A DNA stretch of 64,000 nucleotides from Bacillus norwichensis (GCF_014836955.1 NZ_JACSPV010000008.1:96933-160932), one strand, 5' to 3'. Shown: positions 8,891 through 18,199, counted from the first letter of the stretch. A program made the numbers and translations. The notes: generated by a model from the sequence alone, not told the origin.

Positions 8891-10858
8891 TTATTTTTCA
8901 ATTGACGAAACTTTCTTCAGGCGCTCTTTCACTAGGTTGATCAATCCACCTTGAAGCATCACATCGACCTGTCTCTGAGACAATGCATGAGAAACTTGGA
9001 TAGATACATTCTTTTCTTTTACATTAATTGTAAACTCATTACTCTGTTGTACCTTATTCCGAAGATCATCAAGTTGAAGGATATCTCCCTGTTCTATTTG
9101 ATCGTAATCTTCTTCATTTACAAACGTTAAAGGGAGAACGCCGAAATTCACAAGGTTTTGCCAATGGATACGCGCAAAATCCTTAACCAGTGCAACGCGT
9201 AGCCCAAGGAACCTAGGGGCTAAAGCCGCATGCTCCCGACTGGATCCCTGACCGTAGTTGGATCCTCCAACGATGGCATGTCCTCCTGTAGTAACACTAT
9301 CCATCCCCCTTGTATAATACGTCTTATCAATGATTTCAAAAGCAAATTTGCTTATTTCCGGGAGATTACTTCGGTACGGGAGCACCCGTGCTCCTCCTGC
9401 TAGTATTTCATCGGTTGAAATATTGTCATCCATTTTCAATAAAACCGGCAGATCCAATTCGTCAGGCAATGTATCCATAGGCGGGATGGAAGCGATATTT
9501 GGGCCTTTGTACAGCTCGACTTTCTTTGCTTTTTCATACGGTAGCGGTTCGTCCAGCAAAGAAGTATCAACTGTTGGATTTTCCGGTTCTTTGCTCTTTG
9601 GATACGGCATTTTCAGTGTTCGTGGATCAGTGATTTCCCCTTTTAATGCAGAAGCTGCCGCAGTTTCCGGACTGCATAGATACACACTGTCTTCCTGTGT
9701 TCCGGATCGTCCGGGAAAATTACGAGGGGTAGTCCTTAGGCTGTTCCTTCCGGTAGCTGGTGCTTGCCCCATTCCGATACATCCGTTGCAGCCCGCCTGA
9801 TGAAGCCTTGCACCTGCCTTAAGGAGACTTGCGATATGGCTTTCCTTAACAAGGTCAGTCAACATCTGTCTGGATGTTGGATTGATATCGAATGAAATGC
9901 CGTTAGCGACCGTCTTTCCTTTGACGATTTCTGCAGCCACTGCAAAATCCCTGTAACCGGGGTTTGCCGAGGAGCCAACATAGGATTGATAGATGAGGGT
10001 GCCTGCGACTTCAGAAACAGGTACGACATTTCCAGGGCTAGACGGTTTAGCAATCAGCGGTTCCAACTCGGAAAGATTGATCTCTTCCTCAATGTCGTAT
10101 GAAGCGTCAATATCTGCGGTCAACTCAATCCAGTCTTCCTCTCGTCCTTGCTCTTCTAAAAATCTCCTGATTTCTTCATCTGAAGGAAATACTGTTCCCG
10201 TTGCCCCGAGTTCAGCTCCCATGTTCGCAATGACATGACGGTCCATGGCGCTTAATTGATCCAATCCGGGACCGTAGTATTCGATCACTTTACCGACGCC
10301 ACCCTTGACATCATGCCTGCGAAGCAATTCTAAAATAACATCCTTGGCACTGACCCAGTCAGGGAGCTTCCCCGTAAGCTTGATTCCCCACACATTTGGC
10401 ATTTTTATATAAATTGGCTCACCTGCAATGGCTAACGCCACATCCATGCCTCCGGCGCCCATAGCGAGCATTCCCATACAGCCGTTTGCACAGGTATGAC
10501 TGTCGGAACCAAGGAGAGTTTTACCCGGCTTTGCCAAACGCTGCATATGCACAGGGTGACTTACTCCGTTCCCTGGACGACTGTAATACAGGCCGAATCT
10601 GCGAGTGGCGCTTTGTAAGAACAAGTGGTCATCCGCATTTTTATTGTCGACCTGTATGATATTATGATCCACGTATTGCGCCGAAGCTTCTGTTTGAGCT
10701 CGCTCCACCCCCATGGCTTCCAATTCCAGCATAACCATCGTCCCGGTTGCATCCTGTGTAAGGGTTTGGTCGATTTTTAATCCAATTTCTTTTCCTGGAA
10801 CCATCTCTCCTGCAACAAGATGGGACTTGATCAGCTTTTCTGTAATATTCAGCGGCAT
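8891..10858 (-). CDS. Aconitate hydratase, Aquifex type
   Basis: A 655-residue [4Fe-4S] hydro-lyase interconverting citrate and isocitrate in the cytosol. It belongs to the short 'Aquifex type' subfamily, not the ~900-residue AcnA. The cluster ligands are visible: Cys in GSDSHTCANG (about residue 100) and two Cys in the GCNGCIGMG segment (about residue 360). The substrate-binding swivel domain with GGSNYGQGSSREHAAL lies near residue 530. ATG 10858 follows AGGAGGAAGG; the longer frame to 10897 lacks a ribosome site. It is a monocistronic unit. Homoaconitase or isopropylmalate isomerase activity is less likely because both domains are fused. Confidence 0.92.
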   Translation of the reverse strand: MPLNITEKLIKSHLVAGEMVPGKEIGLKIDQTLTQDATGTMVMLELEAMGVERAQTEASAQYVDHNIIQVDNKNADDHLFLQSATRRFGLYYSRPGNGVSHPVHMQRLAKPGKTLLGSDSHTCANGCMGMLAMGAGGMDVALAIAGEPIYIKMPNVWGIKLTGKLPDWVSAKDVILELLRRHDVKGGVGKVIEYYGPGLDQLSAMDRHVIANMGAELGATGTVFPSDEEIRRFLEEQGREEDWIELTADIDASYDIEEEINLSELEPLIAKPSSPGNVVPVSEVAGTLIYQSYVGSSANPGYRDFAVAAEIVKGKTVANGISFDINPTSRQMLTDLVKESHIASLLKAGARLHQAGCNGCIGMGQAPATGRNSLRTTPRNFPGRSGTQEDSVYLCSPETAAASALKGEITDPRTLKMPYPKSKEPENPTVDTSLLDEPLPYEKAKKVELYKGPNIASIPPMDTLPDELDLPVLLKMDDNISTDEILAGGARVLPYRSNLPEISKFAFEIIDKTYYTRGMDSVTTGGHAIVGGSNYGQGSSREHAALAPRFLGLRVALVKDFARIHWQNLVNFGVLPLTFVNEEDYDQIEQGDILQLDDLRNKVQQSNEFTINVKEKNVSIQVSHALSQRQVDVMLQGGLINLVKERLKKVSSIEK

Positions 10859-11572
10859 CCTTCTTCCTCCTGTTAAAAACTTTGTAGTGCAATACAATAT
10901 TTTTATTTAGGATTGTTATTGTGGAAGTGAAATATTCATTGTTGCCTTTTATTCAAGTTTCCGGAACAATTCCTCTATCTTCTCTGAGGATTAATTAAAA
11001 ATGTCGGCCTTCTTTTGATTTTTCAAGGAATGCTCTCACTCTTCTGTTACCCGGTTCTTTATGAAAGGCCCAAACAGCAGGGCAGCCAAACCAAACAAAG
11101 CCCCCGATGGCTTCCCTCATAAAGTCGACCACAAAGATAAAAGATAATCCCAAATTACGAAAGTAAATTTACTGAACACTAATTTTGGGTGATTTTGGTA
11201 AAATTTTCCGAAAATGGATAGAAAGATAACTTGAAACTGAAAAATTGGATATACTTTCCCCCTCCCAAAAATAAAGGGGCTATGAATTTCCAATTATTTA
11301 GTTACTGCCAGTCACTCAAGTTGCTGTGAATAATCTAAGCTTTTGAAAGGTACGCGTCAAATAGAACCCACATTCTATTCATAGGCCATTGGTAGCGAAA
11401 TTATTCGAGAGGCGTTGCCCGGGAACGTAGCTGGGACGGATCAAAGCTAGATGGATTAGCAGTTATTATTTTTACAAAAACTTAATATATAACACTTAGA
11501 TTTTTACAAAAAATAAATAATAGAATGGTAAGATTTGCCTAGTATACAAATCTAAGATGAGGAGAAAGATAT
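10859..11572. other. Long intergenic region with one small gene fragment
   Basis: No convincing gene. On the minus strand 10995-11120 encodes 41 residues (MREAIGGFVWFGC... ending EGRHF) with coding-like composition but no ribosome site and an in-frame stop a little upstream, so it is probably a gene remnant of unknown family. The right part is AT-rich and carries two copies of TTTTTACAAAAA (around 11470 and 11502), the likely promoter zone of the surface-protein gene at 11573. Confidence 0.4.
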
Positions 11573-14500
11573 ATGAAGAGAAAGAGTATGTTCTATATTC
11601 TTGCTTTTGTGTTACTGTTTAGTCAATTTGTTCCAAGTATTGCCATGGCAACTGAATTACCGGAAACGACGATTGAACAGGAGCAAGTAGCTGAACAACA
11701 GAAGGAAATTAACACGGACATAGAGCAGGTGGAACAAAAGGAAGAAGAAAGTAAGCAAGAGATAACCGATCAAAAAACAGAACAAAAAACAGAACAAAAA
11801 TCCGATCAAAAAACAGAACTGACTGAAACTGAAACTGAAACAGAAGAAACTAAAGTACATAGTGAACCTGTTAATGAAAATCCTACATTAACGGATCAAG
11901 TAAAAGAAGAGGAAAAGGTAAAAACAGCTTCTGAAGAAAAAAATCAACCATTAGAAGCACCAGGTCCAAATTATCTACTTGAAGATTTTGAAAGTGGTCT
12001 TGGTTCATGGGCAGTTTCTTCAGCTCGTGCGAACTCAGTAAATGTTTCGATTTCAGACGAAGTAGCACGTTTCGGTAAACACTCTTTAAAAATTGATTAT
12101 GATTTTACAAATCAGCCTGGTACATCAGGTGTGTATGCAAATATTGGTGAAGCAATAGAAATCCCGGGCCACCCGAAAAAAATAAGTATGTGGGTATACG
12201 GGGATGGCGAAAAGCATTGGTTAAGACAGATTTTGTATGATGCAAATGGAGAAAATTTTAATATCGATTATACACCGAGTTACCCTAATGGCGTAACGTG
12301 GGAAGGTTGGAAGTATGTCGAGGCTGAAATTCCTAGCAATTGGAAGCCGCCTTTCAAACTAGGAAATGAAGCGATTCGTTATATGGCAACAAGCGAAGAA
12401 GCTAAAGGTAAAGCTACAATCTATATTGATAATATCCGTGCAATCTATGAAGACGTGGAAGAAGATACGACAAACCCTACGATAAGCAATCTCTCACCAA
12501 GTGACGAGCAATTAGTGTATTCAAATCAACCAGAAATTGCAGTCCATGTGTCAGATGATCAGTCAGGATTAGATTTTTCAAAAACGGAAATGACTTTAGA
12601 TGGAAAACCTGTAGAACCGACAATTAATGAAGAAGTAGGCACCATATCATATACTCCCGTCAAACCACTTGCAGAAGGGTTACATAAGGTCTGGGTGAAT
12701 GTTGCTGATAAAGAAGGTAACCATAGTTTTACAACTTGGACATTTACAGTTGAAGCAGGTGGACCAGCGATTGACTGGGACGTTGATGAAGATATTTATG
12801 CTGGAAGTCAGTTTACTGCTAACATGACTGTAAAGCATGTTAAACAATTTGCTGGAATGACTTTTAACATTCAATATGATGCAAAACGATTAACATTAGT
12901 CGACATGAATCCTGATAAAGAGGGCATTCAAGTAAGTATACCAGAAAAATTACAATCTGCCGTTTCACATCATAAGGTGGATCCAGAAGCAGGTATTATT
13001 GAAATTGCTTTTGATCAAATGAATAAAATTGATTTAAAAGAAGAAGAAACAGTAATTGGTCTGACGTATAGTTTAGGCTTAGATGCGAGTGGTGATTTTA
13101 CACTCAATTTAAATGATGGACAGTATTTCTATGCTGATCAACCAGCAGAAGCGGTTCCATTTTTCTTACCAGCTTTTAAAGGTCATATTTCTCAACCATT
13201 AAAACTAACATTAACAGGTCTTTCACAAGCTACACCAACAACGATGAAAGTTGTTGACAAAAATGATCAACCTGTTTCTGGAGCAAGTATTTCTGTACTG
13301 GGTGATCAAAAACTAATTAAAGTAATGAAACCAACATCGATTTATAAAGGTGGAAGTGGTGTTGCTGGGGAACCATATGAACCATTAGAAGTTGGTACTT
13401 TAATTCCAGTTGCGCAAACACCTTACGATGGATTTGATTTTTACCGGATATTTATGCCAAATGGTGAACAACGATATTATCATGTGCCTATGGAGGATGT
13501 AGAAGAAGTTGATTGGGGCAGTATTTTTGGAAAAACGAATGACCAAGGTATTATTGAAACGGATCAGTTAACACTATCTAGAATTCCATTAAAATTACAA
13601 GCAGTTAAAGGTAATCTAGTAAGTCAAGTAGAATCCTTTACTATTTCACCACATTTGGGGAAAAATGCCCCTGAACATATTACTTTAACTTGGACGAACG
13701 ATTCAAAAACAACACAGCATTTTACATGGAAAACAGATACTTTCACTGAAGGTTCAGTTGTCGAAGTGAATCCAGTAAATGTTAAGTCTGAAAAGCTTAT
13801 CTTTAAAGGAACAACAACCTTATTTGGCGATCAGACTGGTGAAATGAATTTGCATAAAGTCGAGGCAACAGGGTTGCAACCAGGAACAACTTATGAATAC
13901 CGTGTTGGCGATGGTTCTGGCACCGGCTGGAGTGAATACAGTACATTTACGACAGAAGCGGCTAACAATGACCCTTTCCGGTTTATGTTTGTAGCAGATT
14001 CACAGGCTTATGATAAAGAAGGATTTAAATTAACATCTGATCTATTAGATTTAGGATTAAATAAATTTCCTGATATGAAATTCGTCGTACATGCAGGCGA
14101 TATTGTTGAAGAAGGAGATAAATTACCGCAATGGGAAGATTTTAAAGAGGCAACAAAAGGTGTAAGCAGTAAATTGCCTTTAATGATGCTCCTTGGTAAC
14201 CATGATGTTTATGGGGATGGAGCAAATATTTTTAAGAATTTATACAGTTATCCGCAAAATGGGCCAGCTGGTAAAGAGGGTTTTGTCTATTCATTTGATT
14301 ACGGAAAAGCGCGTTTTTTAATGTTAAACTCTGAATTTGGTATACAAGATATGAAAGAACAAGAAGAGTGGATTCGTGAAGAAGTGCGCTCAGCTGGTGA
14401 TAAATGGATTATTGCAATGTTTCATCGTTCACCATATAAAAGTAATCCAAAACGTGGAGAAGATGCAACACAAACTATTTTCGCTCCTCTCTTAGAAGAG

Positions 14501-15310
14501 TTACAAGTTGACTTGGTATTAACAGGACATGATCATGCATATATGCGTTCACATCCGATTGAAAATGGCGTTGTTCAACCAGAAGGTGAAGGAACTATTT
14601 ATTTAATCGGTGGATCTGCAGGGCCTAAATTTTATCCAGGCAGTGAAGAAGATTATATTAACGTTATTTATGCAGAAGAAAAACAGGTATTCACTTCTTT
14701 ACTAGTGGAAGACGAGGAAATAAAAATAGAAGCATATACTAGTGATGATGAGTTAGTCGACAACTATGTGTTGAAAAAGCGTGATAAAACACAACCAGTC
14801 GATAAAACAGCTTTACAATCATTAGTAGATGAAATAAATGATGCACAATTAAACGCTGAAGAATTTACTGAAACATCTTGGAAGCCGTTTGTTGAAGCAT
14901 TAGAAGCAGCAAAAGTAGCTTTAGATAATGAAGTATATAGCCAAGAAGAAATTGATGAATTAGTCAATCAATTACAGGCGCTATATAAGGGGTTAGAAGT
15001 AAAGGAAGACCCAGGTAAACCAGGTGAAAATCCAGAAGACCCAGGTAAACCAGGTGAAAATCCAGAGGACCCAGGTAAACCAGGTGAAAATCCAGAGGAC
15101 CCGGGTAAACCGGGTGAAGACCCAACCAAAAAACCTGATTTAGATAATACTAATAAAGGTACAGATGGTAAGAAAGCGACTGAAAGTGATTCGACAGGTA
15201 AAAAACTTCCAAATACCGCGACATCTACATTTAACCTGATTATTATTGGAGCAGTATTCCTATTTGTAGGGGCAGGCATCTATTTGGTTTTCAGAAGAAG
15301 AGTTTATTAA
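11573..15310 (+). CDS. LPXTG-anchored surface protein with cohesin-like and purple-acid-phosphatase-like domains
   Basis: 1245 residues. A signal peptide (about 1-26, ending AMA) is followed by a Glu/Gln/Lys-rich stretch (30-125). A carbohydrate-binding-like beta-sandwich (about 135-295, beginning YLLEDFESGLGSW), an Ig-like domain (300-395) and a cohesin-like domain (about 400-530) come next. An FN3-like N-terminal phosphatase domain (about 690-800) leads into a calcineurin-like phosphoesterase with all metal motifs: DSQAY ~808, GDIVEEGD ~842, GNHD ~875, FHRSP ~948 and GHDHAY ~984. A helical FIVAR-like region (1075-1140), four EDPGKPGENP repeats and the sorting signal LPNTA (~1211), with hydrophobic helix and RRRVY tail, complete it. 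It is predicted to be sortase-anchored to the wall, scavenging phosphate from organic esters. No sortase gene is in the window. Confidence 0.88.
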   Translation: MKRKSMFYILAFVLLFSQFVPSIAMATELPETTIEQEQVAEQQKEINTDIEQVEQKEEESKQEITDQKTEQKTEQKSDQKTELTETETETEETKVHSEPVNENPTLTDQVKEEEKVKTASEEKNQPLEAPGPNYLLEDFESGLGSWAVSSARANSVNVSISDEVARFGKHSLKIDYDFTNQPGTSGVYANIGEAIEIPGHPKKISMWVYGDGEKHWLRQILYDANGENFNIDYTPSYPNGVTWEGWKYVEAEIPSNWKPPFKLGNEAIRYMATSEEAKGKATIYIDNIRAIYEDVEEDTTNPTISNLSPSDEQLVYSNQPEIAVHVSDDQSGLDFSKTEMTLDGKPVEPTINEEVGTISYTPVKPLAEGLHKVWVNVADKEGNHSFTTWTFTVEAGGPAIDWDVDEDIYAGSQFTANMTVKHVKQFAGMTFNIQYDAKRLTLVDMNPDKEGIQVSIPEKLQSAVSHHKVDPEAGIIEIAFDQMNKIDLKEEETVIGLTYSLGLDASGDFTLNLNDGQYFYADQPAEAVPFFLPAFKGHISQPLKLTLTGLSQATPTTMKVVDKNDQPVSGASISVLGDQKLIKVMKPTSIYKGGSGVAGEPYEPLEVGTLIPVAQTPYDGFDFYRIFMPNGEQRYYHVPMEDVEEVDWGSIFGKTNDQGIIETDQLTLSRIPLKLQAVKGNLVSQVESFTISPHLGKNAPEHITLTWTNDSKTTQHFTWKTDTFTEGSVVEVNPVNVKSEKLIFKGTTTLFGDQTGEMNLHKVEATGLQPGTTYEYRVGDGSGTGWSEYSTFTTEAANNDPFRFMFVADSQAYDKEGFKLTSDLLDLGLNKFPDMKFVVHAGDIVEEGDKLPQWEDFKEATKGVSSKLPLMMLLGNHDVYGDGANIFKNLYSYPQNGPAGKEGFVYSFDYGKARFLMLNSEFGIQDMKEQEEWIREEVRSAGDKWIIAMFHRSPYKSNPKRGEDATQTIFAPLLEELQVDLVLTGHDHAYMRSHPIENGVVQPEGEGTIYLIGGSAGPKFYPGSEEDYINVIYAEEKQVFTSLLVEDEEIKIEAYTSDDELVDNYVLKKRDKTQPVDKTALQSLVDEINDAQLNAEEFTETSWKPFVEALEAAKVALDNEVYSQEEIDELVNQLQALYKGLEVKEDPGKPGENPEDPGKPGENPEDPGKPGENPEDPGKPGEDPTKKPDLDNTNKGTDGKKATESDSTGKKLPNTATSTFNLIIIGAVFLFVGAGIYLVFRRRVY
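15004..15123 (+). repeat. Four tandem 30-bp repeats encoding EDPGKPGENP
   Basis: Four consecutive 30-base units code for the wall-spanning EDPGKPGENP decapeptide just before the sorting signal. The first three differ at a single third position; the fourth carries CCGGG/CCGGG variants and ends EDP. Such near-identical units are prone to copy-number change. Confidence 0.9.
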
Positions 15311-15325
15311 TCCAAAATACGAATA

Positions 15326-15372
15326 GGGAGTCATCTCATTCATCGATTTCTGATGAAGAGATGCTCCTTTTC
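15326..15372 (+). terminator. Terminator after the LPXTG surface-protein gene
   Basis: GGAG-CATCTC-TCATC (15327-15344) pairs with GATGA-GAGATG-CTCC (15352-15367), with small bulges, followed by TTTTC. Confidence 0.75.
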
Positions 15373-15407
15373 TTACTATTTAGGCAGCATTGCTCCTTAC
15401 TCCGCAT

Positions 15408-15679
15408 CAAATCATACTTTCGTCTGGCGTAAGGCGATTGAAAAATACAGTGCTACCCTGGTAGAAAAATCGAACCAGATGTATGAGGAATTGTTGGAAA
15501 ACGAGATCATTCTGGAAATAGAGCGCGAAAACCCGGATGAACGGACCATCGGGGAATTGGGCAAAGTGATCGAAAAGCTGGATGAGACCGTAGCGGAATA
15601 TGATAAACAAATAGAAGCAAGTGAAGATGTGAGCGAACGTAAGCAAATGCGTTCCATGCGTATGAAAGATGATATTTGA
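15408..15679 (+). mobile_element. IS1182-family transposase fragment (internal part only)
   Basis: The frame encodes SNHTFVWRKAIEKYSATLVEKS followed by a Glu-rich coiled segment and ends RKQMRSMRMKDDI. This matches in layout the region of IS1182-type transposases between the N-terminal DNA-binding part and the DDE core (TFVWxKAxEK, long charged coiled coil, MRMKED). Both the N-terminal domain and the catalytic core are missing, and the frame stops after MRMKDDI. It is a relic with no function expected. The family identification is from memory of the family. Confidence 0.6.
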
Positions 15680-15733
15680 AGAACGGCCAGCCGTGAACAA
15701 ATAATGTGCCATGCGGGCATAAAAATACCCAAT

Positions 15734-15778
15734 AAAAAAGTTTTCGACCATCTATGAACAATGGTCGAAAACTTTTTT
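15734..15778. terminator. Perfect-stem terminator after IS fragment
   Basis: Arms AAAAAAGTTTTCGACCAT and ATGGTCGAAAACTTTTTT (15734-15751 and 15761-15778) form an 18-bp perfect stem with A/T tails on both sides. It may be a residual insertion-sequence end or a bidirectional terminator. Confidence 0.75.
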
Positions 15779-15861
15779 AATTGTTGCTTTGGCTAGTTAT
15801 GCCCCAGCCCCTTTCACTGGGATCGAATTGAATTGTAGCCAACACTCGAGCTGACATCAAT

Positions 15862-15936
15862 AAGTCGGAATGACAGGACTTGAACCCTGTGGCTTCTTAG
15901 TCCTGAACCCAGCGCTCGGCCAAGTTGGACAACATT
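15862..15936 (-). pseudogene. tRNA-like relic
   Basis: The minus strand carries CTTGGCCGAGCGC, a D-arm-like stretch, and a T-arm-like ACAGG-GTTCAAGT-CCTGT. The T-loop is one base too long, and the 5' end does not pair with the 3' CATTCCGAC, so no acceptor stem forms. It is a decayed or chimeric tRNA gene next to the Leu-like one. Confidence 0.4.
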
Positions 15937-15938
15937 GA

Positions 15939-16020
15939 TGCCGTGAGTGGGAGTCGAACCCACACGCTCTTTCGGACACTAGAACCTGAATCTAACGCAT
16001 CTGCCTTTCCGCACCATGGC
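15939..16020 (-). tRNA. tRNA-Leu(CAG)-like gene, probably degenerate
   Basis: 82 bases with tRNA-Leu features. The anticodon arm is TTAGA-TTCAGGT-TCTAG with anticodon CAG. The T arm is GTGGG-TTCGACT-CCCAC, and the acceptor GCCATGG pairs with TCACGGC apart from an A:C mismatch at pair 4. The variable arm TCCGAAAGAGC no longer pairs well, the D arm is short, and CCA is not encoded. Together with the neighbouring relic this suggests decay, perhaps of phage-borne tRNAs. It could still be charged. Confidence 0.55.
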
Positions 16021-16235
16021 AAGAAATTAACTTTTTTATTAAAACATATTTTTATAATGGAAATTTTTTTAATGATATTTTGAGTTGTCGTCATTATTAT
16101 CTATTTTAACTGTATTTCTGTTCAAAAATACTTGGATTTGTTTTTCTGAAATATTTTTATTTTTTATTGACCCTATCTGTTGTGCTAAAAATCATGATGT
16201 ATTCTCTTTTGCACAAAAATATTGGAGGGTGAAGG

Positions 16236-16401
16236 GTGTCTGTTTTAGACAAGCAGAAAATTGTATTCAGTGTCCCTCAAAAAAGTTTTTTGAGCATCCT
16301 AAAAAGCTATTTACTCATTTCTTTACGGAGTTTTGGGAGCACTTTTCATATTATGGAATCAGGGTCATTCCGGTTTTTTACATGTATTATGAAGTTTCAA
16401 A
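16236..16401 (+). pseudogene. dtpT: 5' stub of dtpT-like POT-family peptide transporter
   Basis: Begins at a GTG after GGAGGGTGAAGG and encodes VSVLDKQKIVFSVPQKS. After a one-base loss in the A6/T6 run near 16285 it continues in another frame as FFEHPKKLFTHFFTEFWEH and then FSYYGIRVI..YMYYEVSK. This is the N-terminus of DtpT di/tripeptide transporters (SVPQKGFFGHP, TEFWERFSYYGMRA), with the conserved ERFSYYG arginine changed to His. The gene is cut at the codon after YEVSK, where the sensor-kinase gene begins on the other strand. It is non-functional. Confidence 0.85.
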
Positions 16402-17480
16402 AGTGGTAAGGTTATCGTGAATTTTGTACCTTGCTGCAATGAACTCTCCACTGAAATCGTGCCTTCATGTGCTTCAATCAAACTTTTTACAATCGCCATT
16501 CCTAAGCCTGTTCCTTCAGACTTTTGTTCAGTTGTTGTGCCCCGATAATAGCGATTAAACAGGTTTTGTTGGGTTTCTTCTGACATCCCAATCCCATTAT
16601 CTTGAATACAAATGTTTAACATATCTTGTTGCTGTTCAATCACAGTTGTAATCATAACGGGAGCTTCATTATGGATGACTGCATTCATATAAATATTTTG
16701 GAGTGCTCGTTTTAATAAATGTGGATCAAATCCCATGGTTAAATCATGTAATTTCGTTTGCAATTCAAAATAATGCTTTTGCGCACGTAAATCATTACTT
16801 GCATCGGCGATAACTTGTTGGATAAACGATATAATATTTTGTGTTGTTTTATGAATGGGGACAGACTGGGAGTCATCAAAGCGCATAGCCAAATTTAAAT
16901 CTTGAACAAGCTGTTCCATATGCGTACCCTTATCATCAATCTCTTGAATGAAATTTAGTTGTTCATCTTTTGACCAATCATAATCAGGATTTAATAATAA
17001 GGTGGAATAGCCTTTAATATACGTTAAAGGTGTCTTTAAATCATGTGAAATCCCAGCAACCCAGTCACGTTTTGCTTTCTCAAGCTGTGCGCGTTCTCTC
17101 TTGGCTTTTTGCAACTGTGTTCGTAGATGCTCAAGTTGACTGATAACATCCTGATATAAGTGAAAACGCATTTTAAACTTACCTTTGCGATTATAAACTT
17201 TATTCCGTGCTATAAGTGGTGAAAAATCTTCATTCCCTAATTGGCCAATCCATTTCAACACGAGTAATAAGGGGCTGCCAAAATACCAGCCAAACCATAT
17301 GATCCAAAGGATTGTAACAAAGCCAATGACAACCATTACAACCCATTCATAACGTTCGTCACCAAGACCTAGTTTCGGCAAAATTCCTTCCATTGCAAGG
17401 GGCACAGTTAAAGCCAAAAGCAATAGCCAAAAGACAAAACCCAATAATAAATGCTGAATAAAACGTTGCTGGATTTTCAT
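16365..17480 (-). CDS. Two-component sensor histidine kinase
   Basis: 371 residues. Two membrane helices (about 10-33 and 45-70) with almost no extracellular loop give an intramembrane-sensing look. A coiled linker is followed by HisKA with ISHDLKTPLTYIKGY (His at about residue 145) and HATPase_c with NAVIHN, DNGIGMSEE and GTGLGMAIV. The ATG overlaps the stop of the response regulator by one base. The family C-terminus ends at TITLP; here about eleven further residues (LLKLHNTCKKPE) are read antisense through the dtpT stub, so the native stop was lost at a junction near 16402. The catalytic core is intact, so the protein is probably active. Confidence 0.9.
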   Translation of the reverse strand: MKIQQRFIQHLLLGFVFWLLLLALTVPLAMEGILPKLGLGDERYEWVVMVVIGFVTILWIIWFGWYFGSPLLLVLKWIGQLGNEDFSPLIARNKVYNRKGKFKMRFHLYQDVISQLEHLRTQLQKAKRERAQLEKAKRDWVAGISHDLKTPLTYIKGYSTLLLNPDYDWSKDEQLNFIQEIDDKGTHMEQLVQDLNLAMRFDDSQSVPIHKTTQNIISFIQQVIADASNDLRAQKHYFELQTKLHDLTMGFDPHLLKRALQNIYMNAVIHNEAPVMITTVIEQQQDMLNICIQDNGIGMSEETQQNLFNRYYRGTTTEQKSEGTGLGMAIVKSLIEAHEGTISVESSLQQGTKFTITLPLLKLHNTCKKPE

Positions 17481-18199
17481 TAAGAATCACCTGTTGGCGG
17501 AATAAATTTATAGCCTATTCCCCGTAAGTTCACGATAATATTTGGCCTTCTTGTATTATCGCCTAACTTTTTGCGCAGTTTCGCAATATGAATTGTTACG
17601 GTTTTTTCTTCACCAAATACATCTTCTCCCCATACACGCTCATAAATTTGTGAAGTCGTAAATACGCGGTTTGGGTTTTTGCAGAAAAAATGAAGTAATT
17701 CTAACTCTTTTGCGGTGGCTTGAACTACTTCCCCATGTACAGTTAATAAAGCTTCATCCGGTGAAAATGAGAACGCGTTATATATGTAGCTTTTCATTTC
17801 AGGTTGTACTGTCTTTTTCTCATACTCACGCTGTCGTCTTAAAATAGCACGTATTCTTGCTACAACTTCAAGAGGGTTAAAGGGCTTTGTAATATAATCA
17901 TCGCCGCCTACACTAAGCCCTGTTAATTTATCAAAATCACTGGAGCGTGCACTAATAAATAAAATGGGCGCTGTTGTTTGCTGGCGAATGGTCGAACATA
18001 ACACAAATCCATCTCCATCCGGCAGCATGACATCCAATAAAATAATATCGAAGCTCTGTTCCACTAAGGCTTGTAATGCCTCAGCTTTCGTTGTTGTCGT
18101 TGTAATATGAGTAAAATGCTCTTTTCGCAATGTGAGCTCGAGTATTTTTAAAATGCCAGACTCATCATCTACTATTAAAATGTTTGCATCATCTTTCAT
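17480..18199 (-). CDS. OmpR-family response regulator
   Basis: 239 residues. The receiver domain has DDE near the N-terminus, the phospho-acceptor Asp in IILLDVMLPDGDG (about residue 53), Ser/Thr in FISARS and Lys in TKPFNPLE. The winged-helix DNA-binding domain ends RGIGYKF. ATG 18199 has an AGAGGGA Shine-Dalgarno; the longer frame upstream runs into repeat copy R2 and is rejected. It is co-transcribed with the sensor kinase and divergent from the ABC transporter, its likely target. Confidence 0.92.
   Translation of the reverse strand: MKDDANILIVDDESGILKILELTLRKEHFTHITTTTTKAEALQALVEQSFDIILLDVMLPDGDGFVLCSTIRQQTTAPILFISARSSDFDKLTGLSVGGDDYITKPFNPLEVVARIRAILRRQREYEKKTVQPEMKSYIYNAFSFSPDEALLTVHGEVVQATAKELELLHFFCKNPNRVFTTSQIYERVWGEDVFGEEKTVTIHIAKLRKKLGDNTRRPNIIVNLRGIGYKFIPPTGDS

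Noticed and set aside
11340..11470. Stretch containing GGGAACGTAGCTGGGACGG and CAAAGCTAGATGG that faintly recalls a cyclic-di-GMP riboswitch before the LPXTG gene
   Set aside because: The conserved core GACGCAAAGC is interrupted and no paired P1/P2 architecture could be drawn; not enough to call.
15407..15761. Several minus-strand frames opposite the IS1182 fragment
   Set aside because: No ribosome sites or recognisable motifs. The plus strand carries the family match, and the frames cross a terminator.
16085..16420. 111-codon plus-strand frame considered as a gene
   Set aside because: Only its end is homologous (to DtpT). The upstream part has no ribosome site, and the true start is in another frame, so it is a pseudogene stub.
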